Shown here piece by piece: positions 53,869-62,104 of a DNA stretch of 64,000 nt. Position 1 is the first letter of the stretch, and each line of letters starts with the position of its first letter. The stretch is from Erysipelotrichaceae bacterium (GTDB lineage Bacteria > Bacillota_I > Bacilli_A > Erysipelotrichales > Erysipelotrichaceae), in NCBI GenBank assembly GCA_017539105.1, contig JAFYHQ010000009.1, positions 34,346 to 98,345 of the forward strand. The letters run 5' to 3'. The translations under genes were made by a program, and so were the position numbers. Below the pieces are notes generated by a model. It was not told the origin of the DNA and ran no database searches. It saw only the letters and a list, made by a program, of their open reading frames with translations.

Positions 53869-54755
53869 AGATCGATAAACACGCCGATGATTATGCCTAT
53901 TCTCTGAATACGTCCAGGGATATCCTGGAATGTCTTTCGTGCGGAGCTCTTGACAGCATCTCGATCATCTGCAATACTTCTCAGTTTGAAGAATGCATGG
54001 ATCTTTTCTATGAAGCGATCCCTTCGTTCGATCATCTGCCTCTATTGTCGGTGCATCTCAATCTCTGCGAAGGTTTCCAGAGCAGCGAACTGTTGCCGAT
54101 GTCCTGGGGACAGCTCTTTCTTGCATCCTACAGCCTGAAGCGGAAGAAGTATAAAGATATCCTCAAGCAGGAGATCAAAAGACAGCTGACAGAGACGCAG
54201 AAAGTCATCGACAGATGTATTTTCATCGCAAAAGAAAACAACGTCCCAGTGTATCAGAATGGCCTCAGGATCGATTCCCACATCCATACGCATCCCATTC
54301 CTGTCGTCTGGGAAAGCCTCATCGAAGTCATCGAAGAAGAAAAGCTGGAGGTCGAATACATCCGGGAACCATCGGAACCGTTAAGCGTCTATCTCAAAGA
54401 AACAATCCTGTATCCGACCTACAGTCTGATCAATATCGTAAAGAACCGCATCCTGCGATTCTATTCCCACAAGATACACAGATATCTTGAAAAACAAAAG
54501 AAACAGACCATGTATCTCTGGGGATTAGTTATGTCATTGCATATGGATTTTGATAGAATAGAAGTGTTATGGTCCGCCATGAAAGAAAAAGCGGATCATG
54601 ACGGACGCGATCTGGAGCTGCTGTTCCATCCGGGAACGGCGTTACAGAGCGAATATTCAAAAGAAATGAATGCGAAGTATTTCAAGGATTCGAATACTTC
54701 GAAGAACCGTGGAATTGAAAAAGAAAGCGTATTGCGGATAAAGGAATTCAAATGA
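53865..54755 (+). CDS. YdjC/ChbG-family carbohydrate deacetylase-like protein
   Basis: 296 residues. HADDYAYS at residues 6-13 (usually NADDF), SVHLNLCEG (usually HLTLTEG) near residue 63 and DSHIHTHPIP near residue 143 supply the metal ligands. ChbG removes N-acetyl groups from chitooligosaccharides; relatives in polysaccharide islands may act on lipid-linked GlcNAc. It lies between a GT-C enzyme and a GtrB-like synthase, with 4-base overlaps on both sides, so the three probably make one modification. Confidence 0.78.
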   Translation: MKIDKHADDYAYSLNTSRDILECLSCGALDSISIICNTSQFEECMDLFYEAIPSFDHLPLLSVHLNLCEGFQSSELLPMSWGQLFLASYSLKRKKYKDILKQEIKRQLTETQKVIDRCIFIAKENNVPVYQNGLRIDSHIHTHPIPVVWESLIEVIEEEKLEVEYIREPSEPLSVYLKETILYPTYSLINIVKNRILRFYSHKIHRYLEKQKKQTMYLWGLVMSLHMDFDRIEVLWSAMKEKADHDGRDLELLFHPGTALQSEYSKEMNAKYFKDSNTSKNRGIEKESVLRIKEFK

Positions 54756-55708
54756 AGAAAAAGAAAGAGCTGATATCGATCATCGTACCTTGTTTCAACG
54801 AAGAAGAGGTTCTGGATCTTTTCTATGCGGAAATCAATAAAGTGTTTGCGCAGATGGGTGTGGATCACGAACTGATCTTTGTCGATGACGGATCAAGCGA
54901 TGATACGTTGAAAGTGCTGATGCGGCTGGCAGAAGATCCGCATGTGACCTATCTGTCTTTCTCCCGTCATTTCGGGAAAGAAGCAGGCATGCTGGCGGGG
55001 TTGGCGAATGCGACCGGCGACTATGTCGGTTTCATCGATGCCGATCTTCAGCATCCTCCGATCCTTTTACAGAAGATGTATGCCGCATTGCAGGATGAAG
55101 AATACGACTGCGCCGCCTGCCGGAGAGTGGATCGCAAGGGCGACAAAGGGATACGCACGTTCTTTTCCAGACTGTTCTATCGCATCATCAATTCCATTTC
55201 CGATACCAAACTGATGGATGGCGCAGGAGACTACCGTCTGATGAGACGAAACATGGTCGAGGCGCTGATGTCGATGACGGAATACAACCGTTTCTCCAAG
55301 GGACTGTTCTCCTGGATCGGTTTCAAGACTTACTGGATCGAATACGAAAACGTCAACCGCGCTTCGGGCAAGACTTCCTGGAGCTTCTGGGGACTGGTAC
55401 AGTATGCGATCGACGGTTTCATGAGTTTTTCCAATGCTCCATTGGAACTGGCATCGGTCTTCGGCATGATCTCAACGATCTGTTCCTTCGTCTATCTGTT
55501 CTTTATCGTCATCAAATACTGTCTCTATGGCGATCCGGTACAGGGCTGGGCGACGATCGTGTGTATCATTCTGTTATTAGGCGGAATACAGCTGCTGTCG
55601 CTGGGGATCATCGGCCAGTATGTGGGTAAGACTTATATGGAGGTCAAGGACCGGCCGCATTACATCATTTCCCGTACCAATAAGAAGGATGCCGTAAAAA
55701 TCAAATGA
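54752..55708 (+). CDS. GtrB-like polyprenyl-phosphate glycosyltransferase
   Basis: 318 residues. IIVPCFNEEEVL, VDDGSSDDT, SRHFGKEAGMLAGL and DADLQHPP are the GtrB/DPMS motifs; two C-terminal membrane helices (about 231-256 and 268-292) complete the known GtrB shape. It makes undecaprenyl-P-hexose (or HexNAc) for side-chain transfer outside. Neighbouring YdjC and GT-C genes fit a GtrB-based modification. It overlaps both neighbours by 4 bases. Confidence 0.9.
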   Translation: MKKKKELISIIVPCFNEEEVLDLFYAEINKVFAQMGVDHELIFVDDGSSDDTLKVLMRLAEDPHVTYLSFSRHFGKEAGMLAGLANATGDYVGFIDADLQHPPILLQKMYAALQDEEYDCAACRRVDRKGDKGIRTFFSRLFYRIINSISDTKLMDGAGDYRLMRRNMVEALMSMTEYNRFSKGLFSWIGFKTYWIEYENVNRASGKTSWSFWGLVQYAIDGFMSFSNAPLELASVFGMISTICSFVYLFFIVIKYCLYGDPVQGWATIVCIILLLGGIQLLSLGIIGQYVGKTYMEVKDRPHYIISRTNKKDAVKIK

Positions 55709-57030
55709 TCGATCGCTTCAACAATAAAGAGAACGGCAAGCTTGCTTTGAATATTGCCCTGATCTTGCTGTATGAGATCATCTATCTGGCGATCCTGATG
55801 ACCAGTTATCAGGATTATTTCTTTTACTATTCCAATGGCTATTTCATCTTCTTTCTGATGTATCTGGCCTTGTATATCGTATTCGGAAGACTGTTCAGCG
55901 CGATGAATATCGGCGAAACGACGACCACGGATCTGTTTCTTTCGCATTCGCTGACTTTGCTTTTTACCAATGCGTTCATCTATCTGGTGCTTTGCCTGAT
56001 CACATTGAGGATCCTTCCTCTGTGGCCTATTCTAGACATGCTGGGGATCGAAATGGCGGTGGCCGCCTTGTTCCTGTATCTGGGCAACCATTACATCAAG
56101 AACCAGTATCCGCCGATCCGGCTGATCGCGATCCGGGGCGATTCCCATGATGAACTCATCGGCAAGATGAACAATGTCAAGGATCTGTCTTTGCATATCG
56201 TGAAGACTGTCGATCTCAAAGATATCGATTTCGAGCAGATCGGAAAGCTTCTGAAGGGCGTGGATGGCGTGGTCACTTTGGATGTGCACCATGAAAACAA
56301 GAAGAAGATCTTCAAAGCCTGCTATGAAAGAGAACTGCTGGTATTCGACGTGCCAAGCATCACGGATATGCTTCTGGCAAGTTCCAATATCCTGCATATG
56401 ACGGATACGCCGATCCTGAAGACGAATGATTTCGGTCCATCCCAGGTGGAAAGGATCTTCAAGCGTCTGATCGATATTTTCGGTTCCCTGTTCCTTCTGA
56501 TCGTTACCAGTCCGATCATGCTGCTGATCGCGCTTGCCATCAAGATCGAAGACGGAGGAGATATCTTCTACAAGCAGGTGCGTCTGACGACCAAGGGCAG
56601 GAAATTCCAGATCATCAAGTTCCGTTCCATGATCATGAATGCGGAGAAACATACAGGCGTCACGTTGGCAAAAGAGAATGATGACCGTATCACCAAGGTA
56701 GGCAATTTCATCCGCAAGATCCGGATGGATGAACTGCCGCAGCTGGTCAATATCCTGAAAGGCGAAATGTCCTTCGTAGGTCCCCGTCCGGAACGTCCGG
56801 AGATCTATGACGAGATCGATGAAACCATGCCTGAATTCCGTTATCGTCTGATGATGAAAGCGGGACTGACCGGCTATGCCCAGATCTATGGCAAGTACAA
56901 TACTTCTTTAAGAGACAAGCTTTTGCTGGATCTGTATTATATCGAGAACTATTCTCTGATCGATGACATCAAACTGATCCTGCTGACGGTCAAGATCCTG
57001 TTCAAGAAAGAATCGACCGAAGGCATCTGA
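55705..57030 (+). CDS. Polyprenyl glycosylphosphotransferase (WbaP/CpsE-like)
   Basis: 441 residues. Four or five N-terminal membrane helices, a CoA-binding-like middle domain (about 130-230), and the catalytic region with [43 protein letters not shown] and [10 protein letters not shown]. It attaches a sugar phosphate (galactose, glucose or similar) to undecaprenyl phosphate. It is the second initiating enzyme of the island and the last gene of the glycan block. Confidence 0.92.
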   Translation: MIDRFNNKENGKLALNIALILLYEIIYLAILMTSYQDYFFYYSNGYFIFFLMYLALYIVFGRLFSAMNIGETTTTDLFLSHSLTLLFTNAFIYLVLCLITLRILPLWPILDMLGIEMAVAALFLYLGNHYIKNQYPPIRLIAIRGDSHDELIGKMNNVKDLSLHIVKTVDLKDIDFEQIGKLLKGVDGVVTLDVHHENKKKIFKACYERELLVFDVPSITDMLLASSNILHMTDTPILKTNDFGPSQVERIFKRLIDIFGSLFLLIVTSPIMLLIALAIKIEDGGDIFYKQVRLTTKGRKFQIIKFRSMIMNAEKHTGVTLAKENDDRITKVGNFIRKIRMDELPQLVNILKGEMSFVGPRPERPEIYDEIDETMPEFRYRLMMKAGLTGYAQIYGKYNTSLRDKLLLDLYYIENYSLIDDIKLILLTVKILFKKESTEGI

Positions 57031-57056
57031 TCATTTATGTGAACTTATGTGATTAT

Positions 57057-57085
57057 TTGCTAGAGCATGTAGTTTGTAATATAAT
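57057..57085 (+). promoter_or_regulatory. Promoter of the LCP operon
   Basis: TTGCTA (57057-57062), 17-base spacer, TATAAT (57080-57085). The predicted start, near 57092, lies inside the 5' arm of the following terminator hairpin. Confidence 0.65.
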
Positions 57086-57089
57086 AATG

Positions 57090-57113
57090 AAAGGATTAAA
57101 ATGATCCTTTTTT
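57090..57113 (+). terminator. Terminator at the end of the glycan block
   Basis: AAAGGAT (57090-57096) and ATCCTTT (57104-57110) form a perfect 7-pair stem with a 7-base loop, followed by TTT. It stops read-through from the glycan genes; RNA from the promoter at 57057 starts inside it and lacks most of the stem. Confidence 0.7.
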
Positions 57114-57122
57114 ACTATTGTT

Positions 57123-57989
57123 ATGAGAAAAGATATTGAATTGAAACCTAAGAAGAAGAAAAAACGCGGAGCGGGAGTGTTTGCGGATAAGAAGAAACGT
57201 TATCTCCTGCTGTTTCTCTTGATTCTGCCATTGCTGGTAGCAATCGGGTTTTTTGGTTCGATCGTTTATAAGGAAGTCATGAACATCAAGAATCTGGCCC
57301 AGGGTGTTGCGGAAGTCAAGGATGAGAATAAGATCGAGTCTATGGGATATATCCTCAGAGAGAATGCGACGGATCTGCAGAAGGATTACTTCAAGCAGCT
57401 GAAGGCCGCAGTCGAAGAGGAAGAATTCGATGGCTTGAAGATTGCCGAACTGGTCGCGAAGAACTATGTGGCGGATTTCTATACCTGGACCAACAAGCAG
57501 GGTTCTTATGATGTCGGCGGTCTGTATTATGTGTTTGATGGAGAATATCTCAATGGCGATCATTTCAGAGACAATGTGTATCTGAATGCCAAAGACGGAT
57601 TCTATAAGTACATCAACAATTATATCAATGATTATGGTCAGGACAATATCCTGGAAGTGACGAATGTGGATGTCGTAAGCAGCCAGAAGACATCCGAGAA
57701 GTTCGTGCTTAATGAGCATATTGCCTATGTGCAGGATGAAAACGAAGAATGGGTGGATTACCGTGAGGATCACGAGTTTGATACCTATCTGGTGAAGTGC
57801 CGCTGGAACTATAAGGAAACGCCGCTGGATCTGAACAAGTTTGCGGATTCGATCAATCTGCTGATCATCGATCGCAACGGAACGTTCCAGATCGTAGAAG
57901 CCAGCGAAGGCGAGATCGAAGTGAGGAAGACGCAGAATGAAGAAGTTAATGAATCTGAAGAAGAAGAAGCAGACTCCGATAACGACTGA
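57123..57989 (+). CDS. Membrane-anchored protein of unknown function before the LCP gene
   Basis: 288 residues. Lysine-rich cytoplasmic start (KKKKKRG), one membrane helix (about 27-47), then an extracytoplasmic mixed domain with aromatic segments such as VADFYTWTNKQGSYDVGGLYY, and an acidic tail of repeated Glu, Asp and Ser. I do not recognise the family. It shares a promoter with the LCP gene and overlaps it by 53 bases, so a joint role at the cell wall is likely. No ribosome site is visible before the ATG. Confidence 0.75.
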   Translation: MRKDIELKPKKKKKRGAGVFADKKKRYLLLFLLILPLLVAIGFFGSIVYKEVMNIKNLAQGVAEVKDENKIESMGYILRENATDLQKDYFKQLKAAVEEEEFDGLKIAELVAKNYVADFYTWTNKQGSYDVGGLYYVFDGEYLNGDHFRDNVYLNAKDGFYKYINNYINDYGQDNILEVTNVDVVSSQKTSEKFVLNEHIAYVQDENEEWVDYREDHEFDTYLVKCRWNYKETPLDLNKFADSINLLIIDRNGTFQIVEASEGEIEVRKTQNEEVNESEEEEADSDND

Positions 57990-60819
57990 GAAAAAGCGTT
58001 CGAGACTGACAAAGAACAGCATTCTTACGCTGGCTGCGCTGCTTGTTCTGGTGATTGCGCATATCGCGATCCTTTTGATCCTGTGGTGGTCATGGCGTTA
58101 CCGGGCGATCTATCCGACGCTCTATGCCGCTGTTTTCGCGATCCTGCTGCTGTTCATGCTGATCATCGATATCGTTTTCTTTGTCGGATTCAATCATAAT
58201 GATCTGGCTTTGAAGATCGTATCCTCGGTACTGGCATTGTTCCTGATGGTAGGAGGCGTCGGCGGTTCCTATTATCTGGCAAAGACCAATTCCATTGTCA
58301 ACAATGTCTTTGATGATGGGACTTCCGATAAATATGAAACGTTCTCAGGCGTATTCGTCTGCTACAACAAGTACAATACCTTCCATTCCGTGGAAGAACT
58401 GGCGGGCCAGAGAGTCGGCATGCTGAAGGAAACCAGCAATGGCATTACTTATCTTGCCCAGAAGATCCTGGCGGATGCCAAGATCGATTATGCGACCGTA
58501 GACTATAACACGAATACGGAGCTGATGACTGCTCTGATCGATGGCGATGTCGATGCGATCGTCATCAACTCGGGCTACCGCAAGATCTATGGCGATAACG
58601 AAGATACGGCTGCCGCTCCTGCAGAGGAAGAAACGGAAGATGTCGAAGCTTCGGAAGAAGATGGGGAAGAAGGCTATGTCATCGACGAGGGCGAATCTTC
58701 ACCGTTTGCGATCTATATGAAAGATCTGATCGATTTCAATCCGTTCGAAGAAGAGATGAAGATCGAAAACACCAAGACGATCAAGAACGTCATGACGGAT
58801 CCATTCAACGTCTTGCTGATCGGTTATTCGAGAACGGATATCGGTTCTCCTGTCGGTCTGGCTGACTCCATTATCGTGGCAACCATCAACCCGCAGACTT
58901 ATACCGTATCGATGACGTCGATCGCCCGTGACTCGTTCGTGCCGATTCCTTGCTACGGCGGAGAATACGACAAGATCAACTCGGGCCGTTCGACTTCCAG
59001 AGCCTGCTTCATCGAGACTGTCGAAGACTTCCTAGGCATGGATATGGACTACTACATGGAACTGGACTATCTGGGCCTGGTTCAGATCGTCAATGCGATC
59101 GGTGGCATTTATATCAATAACCCGGTGGAATTTACGCTGGATGGCATCTATGTGCCGGCTGGCGATCATGTGTTTGCGGATGGCCAGATGGCGCTGCAGT
59201 TCTGCCGTGAACGGCACCACATGCCTAATGGCGATTTCGACCGTCAGAAGCATCAGAAAGAGGTCATTATCGCAATCGCCAAAAAACTGGTTTCTTCGGG
59301 AGACCTGACCCTGGCACTGAATGCGATGGACGAGGCATCCGACTGGATGTCTACGGATATGCCGCTGTCGCAGCTGACTACGGTCTTCAACATGCTGCTG
59401 AATACCAGAAACTATACGGGACTGGATACCTTTGATCTGATCGAATTCGACAATACCCGTATTACCGGCTACGGCGGCATCATGTATTACAGCTATTCCA
59501 TGCGACTGCCGCTGTGGGTCTACCTGGTCTATCAGGGTTCCTACGATGATTCCCTGGAACACATCAACAATGTCATGGGAAGATATGACACGATCAATCA
59601 GAAAAACAATCTGATCTTCTCTATGGACAACGAATACATCAGACCGGACCTGATTTCGTCCGATTATGAAAACAACTTCCTGTTCACTCCGGATCCGATG
59701 CCTGCTTACTGGCAGACGCTGGTGGGTCTGACGGAGTCGCAGGCGAGATCATGGGCTGCGGCCAATGGCGTTTCCCTGACTACCAAATACATCCGTAAGG
59801 GCGAGGCAGGATATGATGCGGATTACGCAGGATTGGTTTATGAGCAGTCAGCGCGTTATGGTTCGCTGGTTAGCGAGTATCCGAGCGGTACGATCTATGT
59901 CATGGGTCCGAACGAAATCGACGAATCCAAGATGGTTCCGGACTTCATCGGTCACAGCGTGAAGACAGCGAAAGAATGGGGCGCGAAATATAATGTCAAG
60001 ATCAAAGTCAAGTACGATGTCGATCTGGATGGACCGGTAGGCAAGATCGCCGTCCAGAAGCCTGAACCTTATACGCCGATCGATGAGCTTGAAGAAAATA
60101 CCGTGACCGTTTATGTCAAGGCGGGCCAGTATGAGATCAAGTTCGACCGCAACGGCCATGGCAATAAAGATGACGTGCCTAAGACGATCACTGTCACGAC
60201 AGGCGATGACCCGGTTGCTTTGAAGAGTATGCCGAATGTCAAAGACGATAATGGCGATACATGGATCTTCAAAGGCTGGTATGACAATAAAGAATGCAAA
60301 GGCGAGAAGATCACCAGCACGGCACAGGTTTCCGGCGCTACGACTTTGTATGCGAAGTGGGAATACAGCCACCAACATGATTGGGGCGAGTGGAAGACAA
60401 CCAAAGAAGCGACTTGTACCGAAGCCGGTGAAAAGACAAGGACCTGTAAGAATTCGAAGTGCAATGAAACGGAAACCGAAGTGATTCCTGCAAAAGGCCA
60501 TGACTGGGGCGACTGGACCACGACTTCGGAAGCGACCTGTACGCAAGGCGGAAGCCGTGAACACACATGCAAACGCTGCGGCACGACAGAGTCTGAGAGT
60601 ACTTCCGCATTAGGCCATGATTATCAAGTAGTCAATCATGTCGATCCGACTTGCGAATCGACCGGTTCGAATACATACGAGTGTTCAAGATGTCATGATA
60701 CTTACACCGAAGAACTGGCGATGTTATCGGGTTCTGCCTGTGAAACTCCTGATCCCGGAGAGGACGGAGATTCATATAACCCGGGAAATATAAGACGCAG
60801 AAAGAGGGCTATAAACTAG
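57937..60819 (+). CDS. Multidomain LytR-CpsA-Psr (LCP) wall-polymer ligase
   Basis: 960 residues. Three membrane helices (about 27-49, 55-80, 86-107); a solute-binding-protein-like segment (about 138-213); an acidic linker; the LCP domain (about 288-455) with SIARDS, DKINSG and RERHHMPNGDFDRQKHQ (catalytic Arg residues). Then two PASTA-like domains (about 593-661 and 664-728), an InlB-type B repeat (about 732-812) and three 39-41 residue CxxC repeats (814-932). LCP proteins link undecaprenyl-bound glycans to peptidoglycan. Much longer than the usual 300-500 residues. GAGGA lies 10 bases before the ATG. Confidence 0.9.
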   Translation: MKKLMNLKKKKQTPITTEKKRSRLTKNSILTLAALLVLVIAHIAILLILWWSWRYRAIYPTLYAAVFAILLLFMLIIDIVFFVGFNHNDLALKIVSSVLALFLMVGGVGGSYYLAKTNSIVNNVFDDGTSDKYETFSGVFVCYNKYNTFHSVEELAGQRVGMLKETSNGITYLAQKILADAKIDYATVDYNTNTELMTALIDGDVDAIVINSGYRKIYGDNEDTAAAPAEEETEDVEASEEDGEEGYVIDEGESSPFAIYMKDLIDFNPFEEEMKIENTKTIKNVMTDPFNVLLIGYSRTDIGSPVGLADSIIVATINPQTYTVSMTSIARDSFVPIPCYGGEYDKINSGRSTSRACFIETVEDFLGMDMDYYMELDYLGLVQIVNAIGGIYINNPVEFTLDGIYVPAGDHVFADGQMALQFCRERHHMPNGDFDRQKHQKEVIIAIAKKLVSSGDLTLALNAMDEASDWMSTDMPLSQLTTVFNMLLNTRNYTGLDTFDLIEFDNTRITGYGGIMYYSYSMRLPLWVYLVYQGSYDDSLEHINNVMGRYDTINQKNNLIFSMDNEYIRPDLISSDYENNFLFTPDPMPAYWQTLVGLTESQARSWAAANGVSLTTKYIRKGEAGYDADYAGLVYEQSARYGSLVSEYPSGTIYVMGPNEIDESKMVPDFIGHSVKTAKEWGAKYNVKIKVKYDVDLDGPVGKIAVQKPEPYTPIDELEENTVTVYVKAGQYEIKFDRNGHGNKDDVPKTITVTTGDDPVALKSMPNVKDDNGDTWIFKGWYDNKECKGEKITSTAQVSGATTLYAKWEYSHQHDWGEWKTTKEATCTEAGEKTRTCKNSKCNETETEVIPAKGHDWGDWTTTSEATCTQGGSREHTCKRCGTTESESTSALGHDYQVVNHVDPTCESTGSNTYECSRCHDTYTEELAMLSGSACETPDPGEDGDSYNPGNIRRRKRAIN
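60376..60732 (+). repeat. Three coding repeats in the LCP protein C-terminus
   Basis: Three units (residues 814-854, 855-893, 894-932), each starting HDW or HDY and holding one Cys about residue 13, then a C-x(2-4)-C pair. They resemble small zinc-ribbon-like surface repeats seen in Gram-positive exported proteins. The first two are clearly alike at the DNA level too (GAAGCGACNTGTAC). Confidence 0.8.
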
Positions 60820-60837
60820 TTTTATAGCTCTTTTTTT
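60801..60837 (+). terminator. Strong terminator at the LCP stop codon
   Basis: GCTATAAA (60808-60815) and TTTATAGC (60821-60828) pair around a 5-base loop that contains the stop codon (60817-60819); outer A/G-T/C pairs extend it, and seven T follow. The 5' arm encodes the last residues of the protein. Confidence 0.85.
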
Positions 60838-60892
60838 ATAAAATAAGAATAAAAACACGAAACACCGAGTTCCGTTGAATATGATACATAAG

Positions 60893-60920
60893 AAAAAGTG
60901 CTTAAAATAGGCACTTTTTT
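60893..60920 (+). terminator. Second terminator-like hairpin before the ribosomal operon
   Basis: AAAAAGTGC (60893-60901) and GCACTTTTT (60911-60919) form a 9-pair stem with a 9-base loop, then more T. A-rich left side means it could work both ways. Between it and the first terminator (60838-60892) I see nothing. Confidence 0.7.
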
Positions 60921-60931
60921 ATAAAATGTGA

Positions 60932-60960
60932 TTGAAAATACAAAAGGGAAATTATATAAT
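60932..60960 (+). promoter_or_regulatory. Promoter of the S10 ribosomal operon
   Basis: TTGAAA (60932-60937), 17-base spacer, TATAAT (60955-60960): the best promoter in the window, as expected for ribosomal genes. The predicted start near 60967 gives a leader of about 133 bases. Confidence 0.85.
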
Positions 60961-60966
60961 ATACGA

Positions 60967-61099
60967 GCGCTTGCGATGATACGGAAGATTGCTGGCACAC
61001 TAATACCTGTGTAATTGTGTGACAACCAGGGAACTCCCGTGGAGTGAGTTGTCTCTATATATTATATAAGAGACTAATGGAATATAGGAGGAAAATTCT
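60967..61099 (+). promoter_or_regulatory. Structured leader of rpsJ, possible autoregulatory RNA
   Basis: CACAC (60996-61000) can pair with GTGTG (61017-61021). GACAAC (61021-61026) pairs with GTTGTC (61048-61053) enclosing ACTCC (61033-61037) with GGAGT (61041-61045). GTCTC (61051-61055) pairs with GAGAC (61070-61074). The last two helices share bases 61051-61053 and exclude each other. AGGAGG lies at 61087-61092. This suits a ribosomal protein leader that controls access to rpsJ. I recognise no named class. Confidence 0.55.
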
Positions 61100-61411
61100 A
61101 TGGCAAAAAACAACGTAAGAATCAAATTGAAGGCTTACGAACACAGATCATTGGATGCGGCTACTGAGAAGATCGTCAAGGCTGCGGAAGATGGCGGTGT
61201 AAAAAAGGTCGTGGGACCGATTCCGCTTCCGACTGAGAAGCAGATCATTACTGTCTTAAGATCCGTACATGTCAATAAGGATTCAAGAGAACAGTTTGAG
61301 ATCAGAACGCATAAGCGTCTGATTGAGATCATTGGGCCGAGTGCCAAGACGATCGATGCCTTGAGTCGTCTGGAACTGCCTAGTGGTGTGGATATTGAAA
61401 TCAAGTTGTAG
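61100..61411 (+). CDS. rpsJ: 30S ribosomal protein S10
   Basis: 103 residues, normal length. [21 protein letters not shown] at the start, VGPIPLPT and the C-terminal VDIEIKL are S10 features; also known as NusE, it joins transcription antitermination. First gene of the S10 operon, with AGGAGGAAAATTCT before the ATG. Confidence 0.98.
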   Translation: MAKNNVRIKLKAYEHRSLDAATEKIVKAAEDGGVKKVVGPIPLPTEKQIITVLRSVHVNKDSREQFEIRTHKRLIEIIGPSAKTIDALSRLELPSGVDIEIKL

Positions 61412-61427
61412 TTAGAAAGGTGACATC

Positions 61428-62102
61428 ATGAAAGGAATACTTGGAAGAAAGCTTGGTATGACGCAGGTCTTCACCGAAAATGGCGATCTTGTTCCGGTAA
61501 CCGTCATTGAAGTTCAGCCGAATGTCGTTCTGCAGAAGAAAACGGCAGAGACAGACGGATATGTAGCGCTTCAGCTGGGTTACGAAGACAAGAGTGAAAA
61601 CCGTGCTACCAAACCTGAATTAGGCCATGTCAAGAAGGCTGGCACAAGTCCGAAACAGTTCATCCGTGAAGTCAGATCTGATGAAATGGACTATGAAGTC
61701 GGACAGGAAGTAAAAGTTGATATCTTTTCCGCTGGTGACAAAGTAGACGTTACGGGAATCTCCAAAGGAAAAGGCTACACAGGAACGATCAAACGTTACC
61801 ATGCGCATATGTTGCTGGAGACCCATGGTGCAGGTCCTGTGCACAGACACGTCGGTTCCCTGGCTACCACCGGACGTAACAACGGCCGTATCGAAAAACT
61901 TACGCCGATGCCTGGTCACGATGGAAGTCTCAGAACCACCAATCAGAACCTTGAAGTCATAAAGGTCGATGCCGAAAAAGGCTACATGCTGGTGAAGGGC
62001 AATGTCCCTGGACCTAAGAAAGGTCTGGTCATGGTCAAGACGACCGCGAAGAAGATCAAGCATGTCGAGCCGCAGGCGTTATTAGTGAAGGAGGCTGAAT
62101 AA
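61428..62102 (+). CDS. rplC: 50S ribosomal protein L3
   Basis: 224 residues. [15 protein letters not shown] is the classic start; [14 protein letters not shown] (fungal/bacterial conserved loop near the peptidyl transferase centre) and [11 protein letters not shown] follow. Gap of 16 bases from rpsJ with AGAAAGG as ribosome site. One of the first proteins to bind 23S rRNA. Confidence 0.98.
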   Translation: MKGILGRKLGMTQVFTENGDLVPVTVIEVQPNVVLQKKTAETDGYVALQLGYEDKSENRATKPELGHVKKAGTSPKQFIREVRSDEMDYEVGQEVKVDIFSAGDKVDVTGISKGKGYTGTIKRYHAHMLLETHGAGPVHRHVGSLATTGRNNGRIEKLTPMPGHDGSLRTTNQNLEVIKVDAEKGYMLVKGNVPGPKKGLVMVKTTAKKIKHVEPQALLVKEAE

Positions 62103-62104
62103 TC

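Noticed and set aside
57113..57118. TACTAT as another leaderless -10 box for the gene at 57123
   Set aside because: Only 4 bases separate it from the ATG and there is no -35, so transcription would start after the start codon.
57937..57989. Frameshift splitting one gene into the 57123 and 57937 frames
   Set aside because: The second protein starts with its own ribosome site, basic stretch and membrane helices, and the first ends in a natural acidic tail. A long overlap of two genes is the simpler reading.
60838..60892. A small gene or mobile-element remnant between the two terminators
   Set aside because: No open frame with a ribosome site, no terminal repeats and no target duplication were seen.
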